The notes beneath the pieces were generated by a model. It made no database searches, had not been told where the DNA came from, and saw nothing but the letters and a program-made list of their open reading frames with translations. Shown here in pieces: positions 25,399 to 33,350 of a stretch of DNA of 33,942 nucleotides. Source of the stretch: an uncultured Clostridia bacterium (GTDB lineage: Bacteria > Bacillota > Clostridia > Christensenellales > Aristaeellaceae); assembly GCA_946627565.1 (NCBI GenBank), contig CAMOVR010000020.1, forward strand, positions 1-33,942, in the 5' to 3' direction. Each line of letters begins with the position of its first letter. The first letter of the stretch is position 1. The position numbers were made by a program, and so were the translations under genes.

Positions 25399-26187
25399 AT
25401 GATCTGTCTGGTAACAGGCGCCGGCGGCGGCATGGGGTCAGCCCTGTGCCGGTGTCTTGTGCAAGAGGGCTGGCGCGTCATAGGGCTGGACCTGAATCCT
25501 CCAGCACAGCACGAAGGCTGGGAATACATGCCTGCGGACCTGACACGCCCGGAAGACCTTAAGGCCGTTTTCCGGAAACTGGCTTCTGAAGGCACAGAAC
25601 TGGACGCCATCGTCCATATGGCCGGCGTGTACGATCTCAATTCCCTCATAGAGATGCCGGAGGAGGACTTTATCCGGGACTTTGACATCAATCTGTTCTG
25701 CATGTTCCGCGTCAACCGCACCTTTGTCCCTCTGCTGAAAGAAGGCGGCAGGATCCTTATGGTTTCCAGTGAACTGGCCCCGCTGAATCCCCTGCCCTTC
25801 ACCGGCATCTACGGCATCACCAAGACCGCTGTGGAGCGGTATGCCGCAGCCCTGCGCATGGAACTGCAGCTTCTTGGGCACCCGGTCATTGTGATCCGGC
25901 CCGGCGCAGTCCGCACCGGCATGCTGCCCGCCTCCACCGAAAAACTGGAACGCTTCTGTGCTGCAACAGAGCACTATGCCTGCAACGCAGAACGGTTCCG
26001 GAAAATCGTTAAGAGCGTGGAAGCCAGGAACGTCCCGCCGGAAGCCATAGCGGGCATATGCTTAAATGCCCTCACCGCCAGGCGTCCCCGCCTTCTGTAC
26101 TGCATAAACCGCAATCCCCTCCTCCTTATCCTGAACCTGTTCCCTGAACGCTTTCAGCTCTGGATTATCCGAATGATTCTGAAATAA
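25399..26187 (+). CDS. Classical short-chain dehydrogenase/reductase
   Basis: This 262-aa oxidoreductase shows the cofactor motif TGAGGGMGSAL (TGxxxGxG), HMAGVYD (NAG-like), catalytic Ser in MVSSELAP and YGITK (YxxxK), then RPGAVRTGM. A hydrophobic or basic C-terminus (LLLILNLFPERFQLWIIRMILK) might touch the membrane, as in DltE- or 11beta-HSD-like SDRs. GGAGGTG precedes the ATG, 14 bases after the GH116 stop. Coupling to the glycosidase hints at processing of the released sugar or aglycone, which is inference. Confidence 0.88.
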   Translation: MICLVTGAGGGMGSALCRCLVQEGWRVIGLDLNPPAQHEGWEYMPADLTRPEDLKAVFRKLASEGTELDAIVHMAGVYDLNSLIEMPEEDFIRDFDINLFCMFRVNRTFVPLLKEGGRILMVSSELAPLNPLPFTGIYGITKTAVERYAAALRMELQLLGHPVIVIRPGAVRTGMLPASTEKLERFCAATEHYACNAERFRKIVKSVEARNVPPEAIAGICLNALTARRPRLLYCINRNPLLLILNLFPERFQLWIIRMILK

Positions 26188-26201
26188 GCCCTGAAACCTG
26201 C

Positions 26202-26235
26202 AAAAAGGGGCCCGGTCCCATGTATGGGGCCGGGC
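26202..26235. terminator. Terminator between convergent SDR and lacI-type genes (distal)
   Basis: An 11-bp stem with one G-U pair (26210-26220 with 26225-26235), loop TGTA. On the minus strand it is followed by a TTTTT run; on the plus strand only by a pyrimidine-rich tail. Confidence 0.7.
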
Positions 26236-26260
26236 ATCTTCTTTCTCACAATCTTCCCAA

Positions 26261-26295
26261 AGCAAAAGGCAGGAAGTCCATTTCTTCCTGCCTTT
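26261..26295 (-). terminator. Terminator of the LacI-family regulator gene
   Basis: A perfect 12-bp stem (26265-26276 with 26284-26295) lies 34 bases after the regulator's stop codon and is followed on the minus strand by a T-rich stretch. A second hairpin at 26202-26235 backs it up. Confidence 0.75.
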
Positions 26296-26328
26296 CCTGT
26301 GTCTTAACTTTCCTGAACATGCACAGCA

Positions 26329-27330
26329 TCATTCTGCCATATGATCCTTTGTGGTTCCGCCCTCTTCATAGTGCACCGGCAGACAGATCAGGGAAGGCAT
26401 CGTGGCCATATGGGAAGAGAGAACCGTGGACACGCAGGTCTCGGCGATCTCCTGCACCGGCTGTACGATGGTGGACACCACCGGCTTCTGCTCCCCGAAC
26501 ATCCGGATCCCGTCATACCCGATAATCTGTATATCCTCCGGAACACGGATCCCCTTTTTCTGCATTTCTCCCATCATCTGCCATGCCAGCAGATCCGTAC
26601 CAAAGAATATACCGTCCAGGGGAACCTGCGGGTCATGGATCTGCTTTTCCACTGTCTCCATAAAGACCGAAAGCGGGGTGTCATCCGGCATATCCACCAC
26701 TTCAAAGCGGACACCGAGCTCCACACAGGCACTGACAAATCCGTCCTTGCGCTTGCTGGGCTCATTGGTGAGGGTTGAGCCTGTGCGCATGATGGCCAGA
26801 TGCCGGCATCCCAGCTCATACAGCTTCATGGCCGCCATCCTGCCCCCGGCAAAGTTGTCACTGGCAATACACGGAACAGAGGAGGAGAAAAAGCGGTCAA
26901 TGGTGACAAAGGCCACATCCTCGGGAATATGGAGATTCGGATTGTATGTCAGGGCAATGATCCCGTCCACCCGGTTGGTCCGTGCCAGCTGGATCATCTC
27001 ATCTTCCTTCATCTGATCAAACTCACTGAAGCACAGAAACATACGGCGGTTTCTTTTTTCCAGCGCCATATTGATGTAATTTGTCAGCATGGCAAAAAAC
27101 GGATGTATCGTATTGGGAATAATCAGGGCAATGATACCCGTGGAATCGGTCCGAAGAGCTTTGCCCGCACTGTTGTACTGATATCCCAGCTTCTCAATGG
27201 CAGCATCCACCTTTGCCCGAAACTCTTCGCCGACCGGCTGATGATTCACCACTTTTGAAACGGTGCCTACGGCCACACCCGCTTCTCTGGCAACATCCAT
27301 CATGGTCGGCAGATCCTTGCTTTTTGGCAC
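26329..27330 (-). CDS. LacI-family transcriptional regulator of the fructan locus
   Basis: This 333-aa repressor-type protein has an N-terminal LacI HTH and hinge (residues 11-60, MMDVAREAGVAVGTVSKVVNHQ...GKALRTDSTGIIALIIPN). A periplasmic-binding-like effector domain follows (to about 325), including DGIFFGTDLLAWQMMGEMQKKGIRVPEDIQIIGYDG. The start is GTG 27330 with AGGAG 6 bases upstream. The gene lies directly downstream of the two GH32 genes and in the same direction, separated by a strong terminator, so it has its own promoter (27402-27430). Palindromes with a TTCATGAA core around that promoter suggest autoregulation. The likely effector is a fructose-derived sugar, inferred from neighbours. 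Confidence 0.93.
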   Translation of the reverse strand: MPKSKDLPTMMDVAREAGVAVGTVSKVVNHQPVGEEFRAKVDAAIEKLGYQYNSAGKALRTDSTGIIALIIPNTIHPFFAMLTNYINMALEKRNRRMFLCFSEFDQMKEDEMIQLARTNRVDGIIALTYNPNLHIPEDVAFVTIDRFFSSSVPCIASDNFAGGRMAAMKLYELGCRHLAIMRTGSTLTNEPSKRKDGFVSACVELGVRFEVVDMPDDTPLSVFMETVEKQIHDPQVPLDGIFFGTDLLAWQMMGEMQKKGIRVPEDIQIIGYDGIRMFGEQKPVVSTIVQPVQEIAETCVSTVLSSHMATMPSLICLPVHYEEGGTTKDHMAE

Positions 27331-27356
27331 AGCTGCTCCTCACTTTCTTCATAAAT

Positions 27357-27399
27357 CCGTCATGAAACGGAGTATATTTCATTTCATGATTTCATGAAA
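27357..27399. promoter_or_regulatory. Candidate LacI operators at the regulator promoter
   Basis: TTTCATGAAA at 27390-27399 is a perfect palindrome covering the expected transcription start of the regulator. TTTCATGA recurs at 27382-27389, and CCGT...ACGG around CATGAA lies at 27357-27370. Even-length palindromes with a central C-G are typical of LacI-family operators. The pairing with this regulator is inferred. Confidence 0.6.
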
Positions 27400-27401
27400 C
27401 A

Positions 27402-27430
27402 ATCTTAACATCTCCTGCACATTACGTCAA
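27402..27430 (-). promoter_or_regulatory. Promoter of the LacI-family gene
   Basis: On the minus strand, TTGACG (27430-27425), a 17-base spacer and TAAGAT (27407-27402). The candidate operators lie immediately downstream, as expected for autorepression. Confidence 0.6.
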
Positions 27431-27454
27431 CCGATTTCTGCCCGGTCTTCTCAC

Positions 27455-27464
27455 ATTCATGAAT
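27455..27464. promoter_or_regulatory. Further TTCATGAA palindrome (candidate operator)
   Basis: ATTCATGAAT, a perfect 10-base palindrome sharing the TTCATGAA core, lies about 25 bases upstream of the regulator's -35 box. Confidence 0.4.
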
Positions 27465-27550
27465 CTCTGCGCATCGTTTCAGCAGAGCATTTCTGCATTT
27501 TCCATGTTTTTCAGATGCTTTCAGAGTGCTTTTCTTTTCCTGTTTACGTG

Positions 27551-27604
27551 AAATGGCAGGATGAATTCGTATCCTGTTCTTTCCGGCATTCTCTCCTGCC
27601 ATTT
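27551..27604. repeat. 11-bp inverted repeat with nested small repeat
   Basis: AAATGGCAGGA (27551-27561) is repeated inverted at 27594-27604 with 32 bases between, and the interior holds AGGAT/ATCCT. It lies upstream of the LacI gene in a stretch (27465-27655) with no recognisable ORF. No function is assigned. Confidence 0.35.
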
Positions 27605-27655
27605 GTCACTGTTTACAGATGCTTCACACATGTTCCGTGTGTATCATTCGTGAAA

Positions 27656-27669
27656 TATTTCATGAAATA
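27656..27669. promoter_or_regulatory. 14-bp perfect palindrome, best candidate LacI operator
   Basis: TATTTCATGAAATA is fully symmetric and contains the same TTTCATGAAA core seen at 27390. It lies about 265 bases upstream of the promoter-proximal site, a distance that could support looping. Confidence 0.55.
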
Positions 27670-27685
27670 ACCCGCATGCCGTCTG

Positions 27686-27732
27686 CAGATAAGGAAAAGA
27701 CCCAGGCCAGGCCTGGGTCTTTTCCTTATCTG
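27686..27732 (-). terminator. Very strong terminator after the exported GH32 gene
   Basis: A perfect 22-bp stem with a 3-base loop (27708-27710) begins 5 bases after the GH32 stop codon, with a TTTTCC tract inside the arm. It separates the GH32 genes from lacI. Confidence 0.85.
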
Positions 27733-27736
27733 TACA

Positions 27737-30091
27737 TTATTTCTGATAGATCGACTGCACGGTATAAACAGACAGATGTTCCACCGTCAGGGGAAGGTCA
27801 CTGAACAGCCGGATCTCTTTTGCTTCCGGATCTGCATAGGACCGGATGCTGATGGCCTTGTCCCCGTTGAAGAATCCCTCCACCAGAGAGCGGTCAATGA
27901 AGATCTCCATGGTCATATGCCCGTCAGCGTTCATAACGGGGCCTTCCACCACCGATACGGCTGCTCCCTTTCCGCGGTTGGAGGTAAAACCGTCCATGGT
28001 GCCCTTTGCGCCGTAGACGGTAAAGGTGGTCTGGTTCCGGCGTCCGCCGGCCTTGCAGGTTATCCCGTAGGTGGCGCCCGTCTCTGCCGTTACTTCTGCC
28101 CGGATGCAGAGAAGGTCACCTGCGACCTGTGTCAGAGCTTCGTTGGCTTCTTCCATGCTTACCTGTGTAAGGTTCAGCAGTTCATCCCCCAGCAGGTCAT
28201 ACACCCTGGGATCCGGCTCAATGACCACATCTGTGCCTTCGTCATTGAGATACAGGTTTCTGGTCAGGCCCACGCAGTGTGCCCAGCCTGCCGCTGCTTC
28301 CTCCGGACCCGTGCGCTGGTCCTGCATGATGCTGAACATGCATACCCGTCCCGTCACCGGGTCCACCAGGACGCTGGGACCCGTGAACACATTGCATCCG
28401 TAGTCCAGGAGCCTGGGCAGACCGTTCATCACTTCATCCGGGGTAAATTTGCCCGTTTCCCTGTCAAAATCACCGATGAAGTAATACACCTTGTTATCCG
28501 CAATGCTGGCAGGTGCAGGTGAAATGAAGAACGCATAGCGGGTCACGCTCCCGTCGCGGCTGGAAAGGGGCAGGATGATGGGGAGTTCCCAGCTGGTTCC
28601 GTACACCACGGACTGGTTTTCCATCTCATACACGGGCCCCCGGTATTCCCATTTCATGTCCACGGTTCCGTCCGGCATGACTTCCAGGGTATCCGTCACA
28701 TACAGCAGGGCGCTGCCGCCTGTGGTTTCGCTGCTGCCGGAGCAGATCAGCATGTACCAGTTGTCCCCTTCCTTCCAGATATGGGGATCCCGGAACTCAC
28801 CGGCTCTTCCCTGGCCGGGCTGCTGCACCACGGCCAGATTTTCACAGATCACCCAGTCCAGCAGTTCCGGGTCTGTAAGATCCGCAGGGTATGCGGCGCC
28901 GATATTCTGGTTGGAGATCAGGCCGTCTTTTCTGAAGCTGTCATTGCCGGCCGTAAAGAACAGCACCGGCACTCCGTTTTTATCCAGGGCAGCCCCGCCG
29001 GACCAGACGCCGTCAGGCACCACGCTGTTTTCCGTGGGCACAATGGCATCCCGGACAGGACGCCAGTTCACCGTGTCCGTGCTGACAAGATGGCCCCAGC
29101 AGATATTGCGCCAGTAGGTGCCCACACTGTTGCTCTGGAAAAAGAGATGGTACATGCCATTATAATACACCGGCGCATGGGGTTCGTTCATCCAGTGCTG
29201 ATAGGGTCCGCCGTGATACTGGGTCTTATAGATGTCCCCTGTCAGGATGTTCTCAAGACCGATTTCACTGTCCCTGATGGCTTCTGTCTCAACATCCGAA
29301 AGGTTCCGGATCTCTTCTGCCTCAAGTGCTCTGCCGTAGATTTTCAGTTCATCCATCAGGCCGGAAAACATCTGGTAGCTGCCTGCCGCGATCTTCTCCC
29401 CATAGGCATTTCTGCCGATCAGGAGCCGCTCATTAACCGCCGGGGCCATTTCAGTACCCTCGGGCACTGTCATGGATGCCGCCTCTTCACCATTCATGTA
29501 AAGGGCGATTTTCCCCTTTCCGCCGTCAAAGACCGCCGCCACATGGTTCCAGGCGTTCCGGCTGAGACGTTCGTCATCTGCCCAGAGCGTATACCAGTTT
29601 TCACCGTCGCCGCATTCCAGGCACAGACGCCCAAACCTCTGGTAGCCCAGCAGGAAGCCCTGCCTGCCTTCCCTGTAATACTGTCCCACGATCCCCGTCA
29701 GATGGGCACGCCCTTCCTCTGCCGCATTGGGATCGTCCCATTCAAAGGCTCTGGGAGCCACCCATACGGAGACTGTCCAGGCGCTGCCCGACAGGCAGAT
29801 TTCCTCTGCCGGATAGGAGATCTCCGTGGAACTCCCGTCAAAGAGCAGGGAACCGCCTTCCACACCGGCTGTGCGCCACTGGGGATCCATAGGGGTTGTA
29901 TATGCAGGAGTCAGATACTGATAGGATATGTCCGCAGTCTTCTGCTGCCCGCTCGCATCCTCCACAGAGGCGCCCGCCCCCTCATTGAGGGTCAGGTGAA
30001 GCAGCAGGGCCGGGTCCTCTTCCGCCCCCGCCTGGAAAAAGGCAGGGACCAGAAGACACAGAGCCAGCAGGAGACTCAGATACATTTTCAT
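27737..30091 (-). CDS. Exported LamG-GH32 fructan hydrolase-like protein with Glu at the nucleophile position
   Basis: This 784-aa protein has a type I signal peptide (MYLSLLLALCLLVPAFFQAGA). A concanavalin/LamG-like domain follows (about 25-265, HLTLNEGAGASVEDASG, LMDELKIYGRALEAEEI). The GH32 five-blade propeller (about 290-615) and a C-terminal beta-sandwich (about 640-780, IDRSLVEGFFNG) complete it. The three GH32 acidic sites are WMNEPHAP (Glu303 where Asp of WMNDPNG is expected), FRDPHIW (Asp435) and SWELP (Glu502, without the usual Cys). It would act outside the cell on fructans, or have a changed activity because of Glu303. GGAGGTG precedes the ATG, 15 bases after the cytoplasmic GH32 gene. 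It has no anchor or sortase signal. Confidence 0.88.
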   Translation of the reverse strand: MKMYLSLLLALCLLVPAFFQAGAEEDPALLLHLTLNEGAGASVEDASGQQKTADISYQYLTPAYTTPMDPQWRTAGVEGGSLLFDGSSTEISYPAEEICLSGSAWTVSVWVAPRAFEWDDPNAAEEGRAHLTGIVGQYYREGRQGFLLGYQRFGRLCLECGDGENWYTLWADDERLSRNAWNHVAAVFDGGKGKIALYMNGEEAASMTVPEGTEMAPAVNERLLIGRNAYGEKIAAGSYQMFSGLMDELKIYGRALEAEEIRNLSDVETEAIRDSEIGLENILTGDIYKTQYHGGPYQHWMNEPHAPVYYNGMYHLFFQSNSVGTYWRNICWGHLVSTDTVNWRPVRDAIVPTENSVVPDGVWSGGAALDKNGVPVLFFTAGNDSFRKDGLISNQNIGAAYPADLTDPELLDWVICENLAVVQQPGQGRAGEFRDPHIWKEGDNWYMLICSGSSETTGGSALLYVTDTLEVMPDGTVDMKWEYRGPVYEMENQSVVYGTSWELPIILPLSSRDGSVTRYAFFISPAPASIADNKVYYFIGDFDRETGKFTPDEVMNGLPRLLDYGCNVFTGPSVLVDPVTGRVCMFSIMQDQRTGPEEAAAGWAHCVGLTRNLYLNDEGTDVVIEPDPRVYDLLGDELLNLTQVSMEEANEALTQVAGDLLCIRAEVTAETGATYGITCKAGGRRNQTTFTVYGAKGTMDGFTSNRGKGAAVSVVEGPVMNADGHMTMEIFIDRSLVEGFFNGDKAISIRSYADPEAKEIRLFSDLPLTVEHLSVYTVQSIYQK

Positions 30092-30106
30092 CGGTTTGCA
30101 CCTCCG

Positions 30107-31576
30107 TTATCCGAGATGATGTGCCTTCACGGACATCCTGACGGGTGCATCCGCCGCAAATGTAATATGGTCAGCCGAAATGGGGGTAGGAATCAGAGAG
30201 GTCAGCACCTGCTCTCCGTCATTGACGAACAGCTCAATGCTCTCTTTATCCATAAGCAGCCGCAGCGTCATCTTCCCGTCCTTCAGGCCGGCCTTCACAT
30301 GCCTGGTATGGGCGATGTCCCGTCTGGATCCTCCGTGGGATCTGTCAAAAATCAGTTCATTGCGTGCCAGATCACAGCGGATCTGTATATAGTGGTTTTC
30401 ATCCTTTGCCACATGAAGGGTAAAGCGGCGGCAGGCGGAGTCCTGTCCGTTAAGGACGATTTCCATATCCATCAGACGGCCCTGGACACCCGGCAGAGAC
30501 ATTTCCTCATGAACCGTCACCTGATTGTGCTGGATCGTATCCTTCCAGAGATTCTCCATTTCCCTGACCGGCCTCTGGCAGAGACGGTTGTTGCGGATAT
30601 AGAGTTCACGGGGGGCACTCATCTGGGCATACCAGGGATGCCTTCTCGGGGCCTCCTTGCAGGTCTCCCAGTTGTCCATCCAGCCAATCATGATGCGCCG
30701 TCCGTCCGGTGCCTTCATGGTCTGAGGCGCATAGAAGGTCAGGCCGTAATCCACCGGCTGAACAGTCTGCCTGTCAAACTGGCAGTTCTTTTCATCAAAT
30801 GTTCCCACGATGCAGACAGTGCCGTAACCGGCATGGAACTCTTCCCTGGCGTACATTTCCTGGGGGCTGACCAGCAGAACATGCATGCCGTCCAGTTCAA
30901 AGAAATCAGGGCATTCCCACATCCTGCCGTATTCATCACAGCTGGCGTCTATCTCGCCCACGAAATGCCAGTCCAGTCCGTCCCGGCTCTTCATCAGCAG
31001 GATGCTGCCCTGCCTCTGGCTGTGGCGGTTGGCCACCACCATGGCATATCCGTCGTCTTCCCGCCAGATCTTGGGATCACGGAAATCAAATTCGCTGTAC
31101 CCTTCCGGAAGATGGGCATGGCGGATGACAGGGTTGAGCAGGGATTTTTCAAAGTCGATCCCGTCACCGATGGCCACGCACTGTGCCTGGGTTTCCCTCC
31201 GGAACGTACCGGCAGGCTGAACGCCTGTATAGGCCAGAAGCAGCTGTCCATCCGGCATCTCCACCGCACTGCCCGAAAAGCATCCGCCGGCATCCGCCTG
31301 TGTGTCCGGTGCCAGGGCGCAGGGCTGATAGGTCCAGTGCAGCAGGTCGTTGGTAACCGCGTGTCCCCAGTGCATGGGGCCCCACTGCCTGGAAAAGGGA
31401 TGGTACTGATAGAACAGGTGATACTGGCCCTTGTAATAGCAGAACCCGTTGGGATCGTTCATCCAGCCCACCAGTGGCGTCAGATGAAACAAAGGCCGCT
31501 CGTCTGCAGGCAGCCGGGTTGCCCGCTCACGCTCATATTCTCTTACCCGGTTGAGGGGCGCTGGATTCACGCTCAT
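30107..31576 (-). CDS. Cytoplasmic GH32 beta-fructosidase (sucrose/fructo-oligosaccharide hydrolase)
   Basis: This 489-aa protein starts at ATG 31576 (MSVNPAPLNRVREYE), with AGGAGG 7 bases upstream. The catalytic triad is canonical: WMNDPNG (nucleophile Asp41), FRDPKIW (Asp167, transition-state stabiliser) and MWECPDFF (acid/base Glu221). The C-terminal beta-sandwich ends about residue 485. No signal peptide is present, so it works on imported sucrose, sucrose-6-phosphate or short fructans, like ScrB/SacA. With an ABC importer rather than a PTS beside it, the unphosphorylated substrate is more likely. It is transcribed from a promoter buried in the preceding terminator and continues into the exported GH32. 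Confidence 0.93.
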   Translation of the reverse strand: MSVNPAPLNRVREYERERATRLPADERPLFHLTPLVGWMNDPNGFCYYKGQYHLFYQYHPFSRQWGPMHWGHAVTNDLLHWTYQPCALAPDTQADAGGCFSGSAVEMPDGQLLLAYTGVQPAGTFRRETQAQCVAIGDGIDFEKSLLNPVIRHAHLPEGYSEFDFRDPKIWREDDGYAMVVANRHSQRQGSILLMKSRDGLDWHFVGEIDASCDEYGRMWECPDFFELDGMHVLLVSPQEMYAREEFHAGYGTVCIVGTFDEKNCQFDRQTVQPVDYGLTFYAPQTMKAPDGRRIMIGWMDNWETCKEAPRRHPWYAQMSAPRELYIRNNRLCQRPVREMENLWKDTIQHNQVTVHEEMSLPGVQGRLMDMEIVLNGQDSACRRFTLHVAKDENHYIQIRCDLARNELIFDRSHGGSRRDIAHTRHVKAGLKDGKMTLRLLMDKESIELFVNDGEQVLTSLIPTPISADHITFAADAPVRMSVKAHHLG

Positions 31577-31610
31577 AATAGGTCCTCCTGTAAAAAAAAT
31601 CATTCGCCAC

Positions 31611-31639
31611 AGTATAATACAAAAGCCGGGGACCGGCAA
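31611..31639 (-). promoter_or_regulatory. Internal promoter of the GH32 pair, overlapping a terminator
   Basis: On the minus strand, TTGCCG (31639-31634), 17 bases and TATACT (31616-31611) precede the cytoplasmic GH32 gene by about 35 bases. The -35 box falls in the loop and 3' arm of the hairpin at 31625-31652. Confidence 0.6.
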
Positions 31640-31652
31640 TCCGGTCCCCGGC
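31621..31652 (-). terminator. Terminator or attenuator after the solute-binding protein gene
   Basis: A perfect 12-bp GC-rich stem (31625-31636 with 31641-31652), loop of 4, followed on the minus strand by TTTTG. The short U tract suggests partial read-through, giving more binding protein than hydrolase. Confidence 0.75.
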
Positions 31653-31679
31653 GGACTTGTTCAGGTTCTCAGTTTCAGA

Positions 31680-33299
31680 TTACTTTGCAGCCTGATAGCG
31701 GTCATACACAGTCTGATAGATGTCCAGAAGGGTGCTCATACCGCAGCGCTCCAGGGTTGCCTTGTAGGCTGCCCATTCGTCGTCGGTAGGTCCGCCGTTC
31801 TTGATCCACAGAGCTTCCTGCTCGGAGATGGCACGCTCGAAGTCAGCACGGTAGAAGTCAATGTCATCCAGTTCAGCTTCGGTGAATACGCAGTCCTGCG
31901 GATAGAAGGTGAAGTCAGAGACATAGTTGAACCAGAAGTCATAGGTGTCAGCCAGACGCTGCATGGCGCGGTCTTCCATGTAGAAGTACTCATTGTAGTA
32001 CCGGGAGAGAATGAGCTTGGGACCGGCAACTTCCATGGTGCTCTTCAGCTCGCCGGCAGACTTGTTGTACTTGGCGCGGGCTTCCTCATCCGTAATGGAC
32101 TTCCACATGCCCTTCTCGTCCTGCTCGGTGAAGTACACGCCGATGGGGCCATACTGCAGCTGCATGACGATTTCACCCTGATACCAGAGGTCATAGAAGC
32201 CCAGGAGCTTGGCGGGATCCTTGCACTGTGCAGTGATGGAGAGCTGGCCGGCATTGGTGGCACCGCCGGTGCGCAGGGTAACATTGCTGGTTCCGTCGGG
32301 ACCGGTCAGGATGGGCAGGTAGACATAGTCAGCAGCATGGGAACCCATGATTTCGTTGATTTCCCACCAGGTGGAGACGCCCACGCGGCCGCCGGAGCAC
32401 TTGGCGATCAGCTGGTTGGTGTCCTGAGAGAACATTTCCAGATCCATCAGGCCTTCAGCATACCAGTCATGGAAATAGGTGACAGCAGCGCGATAGTTGT
32501 CATCGTCGCAGACGAAATTGACAACGCCGTCCTTGTTCACAGTCAGGTCCATGCAGACGTCGTTGGGCCAGTTGGTGAATCCGAAACCGGCATAGAAGAC
32601 GTTCTGGCCCCAGCACCACTGGTCAAAACCGGTGGACATGGGAATGGTGGATCCGGCTTCGTTGCCGTAGATCTTGGCGGACATGTCGTTTTCCTTGAAG
32701 GCCACCAGAGCGGCATGGAGCTCGTCCAGGGTGGTGGGAACAGCCAGTCCCAGATCATCCAGCCAGACCTTGTTGATCATGGAGAACTGAGGAACGGAGA
32801 AGATGGAGAAATCCTTTTCACGGCCGATACCGGCGGTGCCCATCTGCTCGGCAGCAGGCAGACCGTAGATCTTGCCGTCGCTCATGGTGATGGCAGCCTT
32901 GATTTCGGGATGCTCTTCCAGAATGGCAGCCAGGTTGGGCATGATTTCAGGGGTGATGTAGGGGGTCAGATCGATGAAGGTGCCGGCAGAGCCATAACGC
33001 ATCAGGTCGAAGTTGGAGAATCCAACAGCCTGGAAGGCGTCAATGGGGTTCTTGCTGGCGGAGTTGCCGCTGATGCGGGTACCAACAACTTCACCAAGGC
33101 TGTCAGACCAGGTGTCCCATACGATCTTCACACCGGCCTGCTCCTGCAGGGCGTTGAGCACTTCGTTGTTCTCATAGCCGCCGGACAGAGCGGAGATGCC
33201 GCTGAGAACGTTGAAGGAAGTTACTTCTTCGGCAGATGCGAAGGACAGCACGGACAGCAGCATGATGGCTGCCAGGATCATGGAAACGAACTTCTTCAT
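31680..33299 (-). CDS. ABC sugar transporter solute-binding protein (LplA-like)
   Basis: This 539-aa extracellular binding protein has its start at ATG 33299, with a near-perfect AAAGGAGG 8 bases upstream; the longer frame has no site. The N-terminus MKKFVSMILAAIMLLSVLSFASA is a type I signal peptide with cleavage after ASA. There is no lipobox Cys, unlike most Gram-positive binding proteins. The size and aromatic-rich body fit the large LplA/LipO family paired with LplB/LplC permeases that import oligosaccharides. Its neighbours (permease upstream, two GH32 downstream) imply fructo-oligosaccharides. Codon use looks like that of a highly expressed gene. Confidence 0.88.
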   Translation of the reverse strand: MKKFVSMILAAIMLLSVLSFASAEEVTSFNVLSGISALSGGYENNEVLNALQEQAGVKIVWDTWSDSLGEVVGTRISGNSASKNPIDAFQAVGFSNFDLMRYGSAGTFIDLTPYITPEIMPNLAAILEEHPEIKAAITMSDGKIYGLPAAEQMGTAGIGREKDFSIFSVPQFSMINKVWLDDLGLAVPTTLDELHAALVAFKENDMSAKIYGNEAGSTIPMSTGFDQWCWGQNVFYAGFGFTNWPNDVCMDLTVNKDGVVNFVCDDDNYRAAVTYFHDWYAEGLMDLEMFSQDTNQLIAKCSGGRVGVSTWWEINEIMGSHAADYVYLPILTGPDGTSNVTLRTGGATNAGQLSITAQCKDPAKLLGFYDLWYQGEIVMQLQYGPIGVYFTEQDEKGMWKSITDEEARAKYNKSAGELKSTMEVAGPKLILSRYYNEYFYMEDRAMQRLADTYDFWFNYVSDFTFYPQDCVFTEAELDDIDFYRADFERAISEQEALWIKNGGPTDDEWAAYKATLERCGMSTLLDIYQTVYDRYQAAK

Positions 33300-33350
33300 T
33301 GAGAAATCCTCCTTTTCAGGTCCTATTGGGAAAATGGAAACTAATCTCAA

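Noticed and set aside
28781-31789. 1002-aa open frame on the plus strand opposite the GH32 genes
   Set aside because: It crosses two clear GH32 genes, an intergenic promoter and a terminator, and shows no domain.
31551-33302. 583-aa open frame on the plus strand opposite the solute-binding protein
   Set aside because: It is an antisense shadow of a biased, highly expressed gene; no ribosome site or domain is visible.
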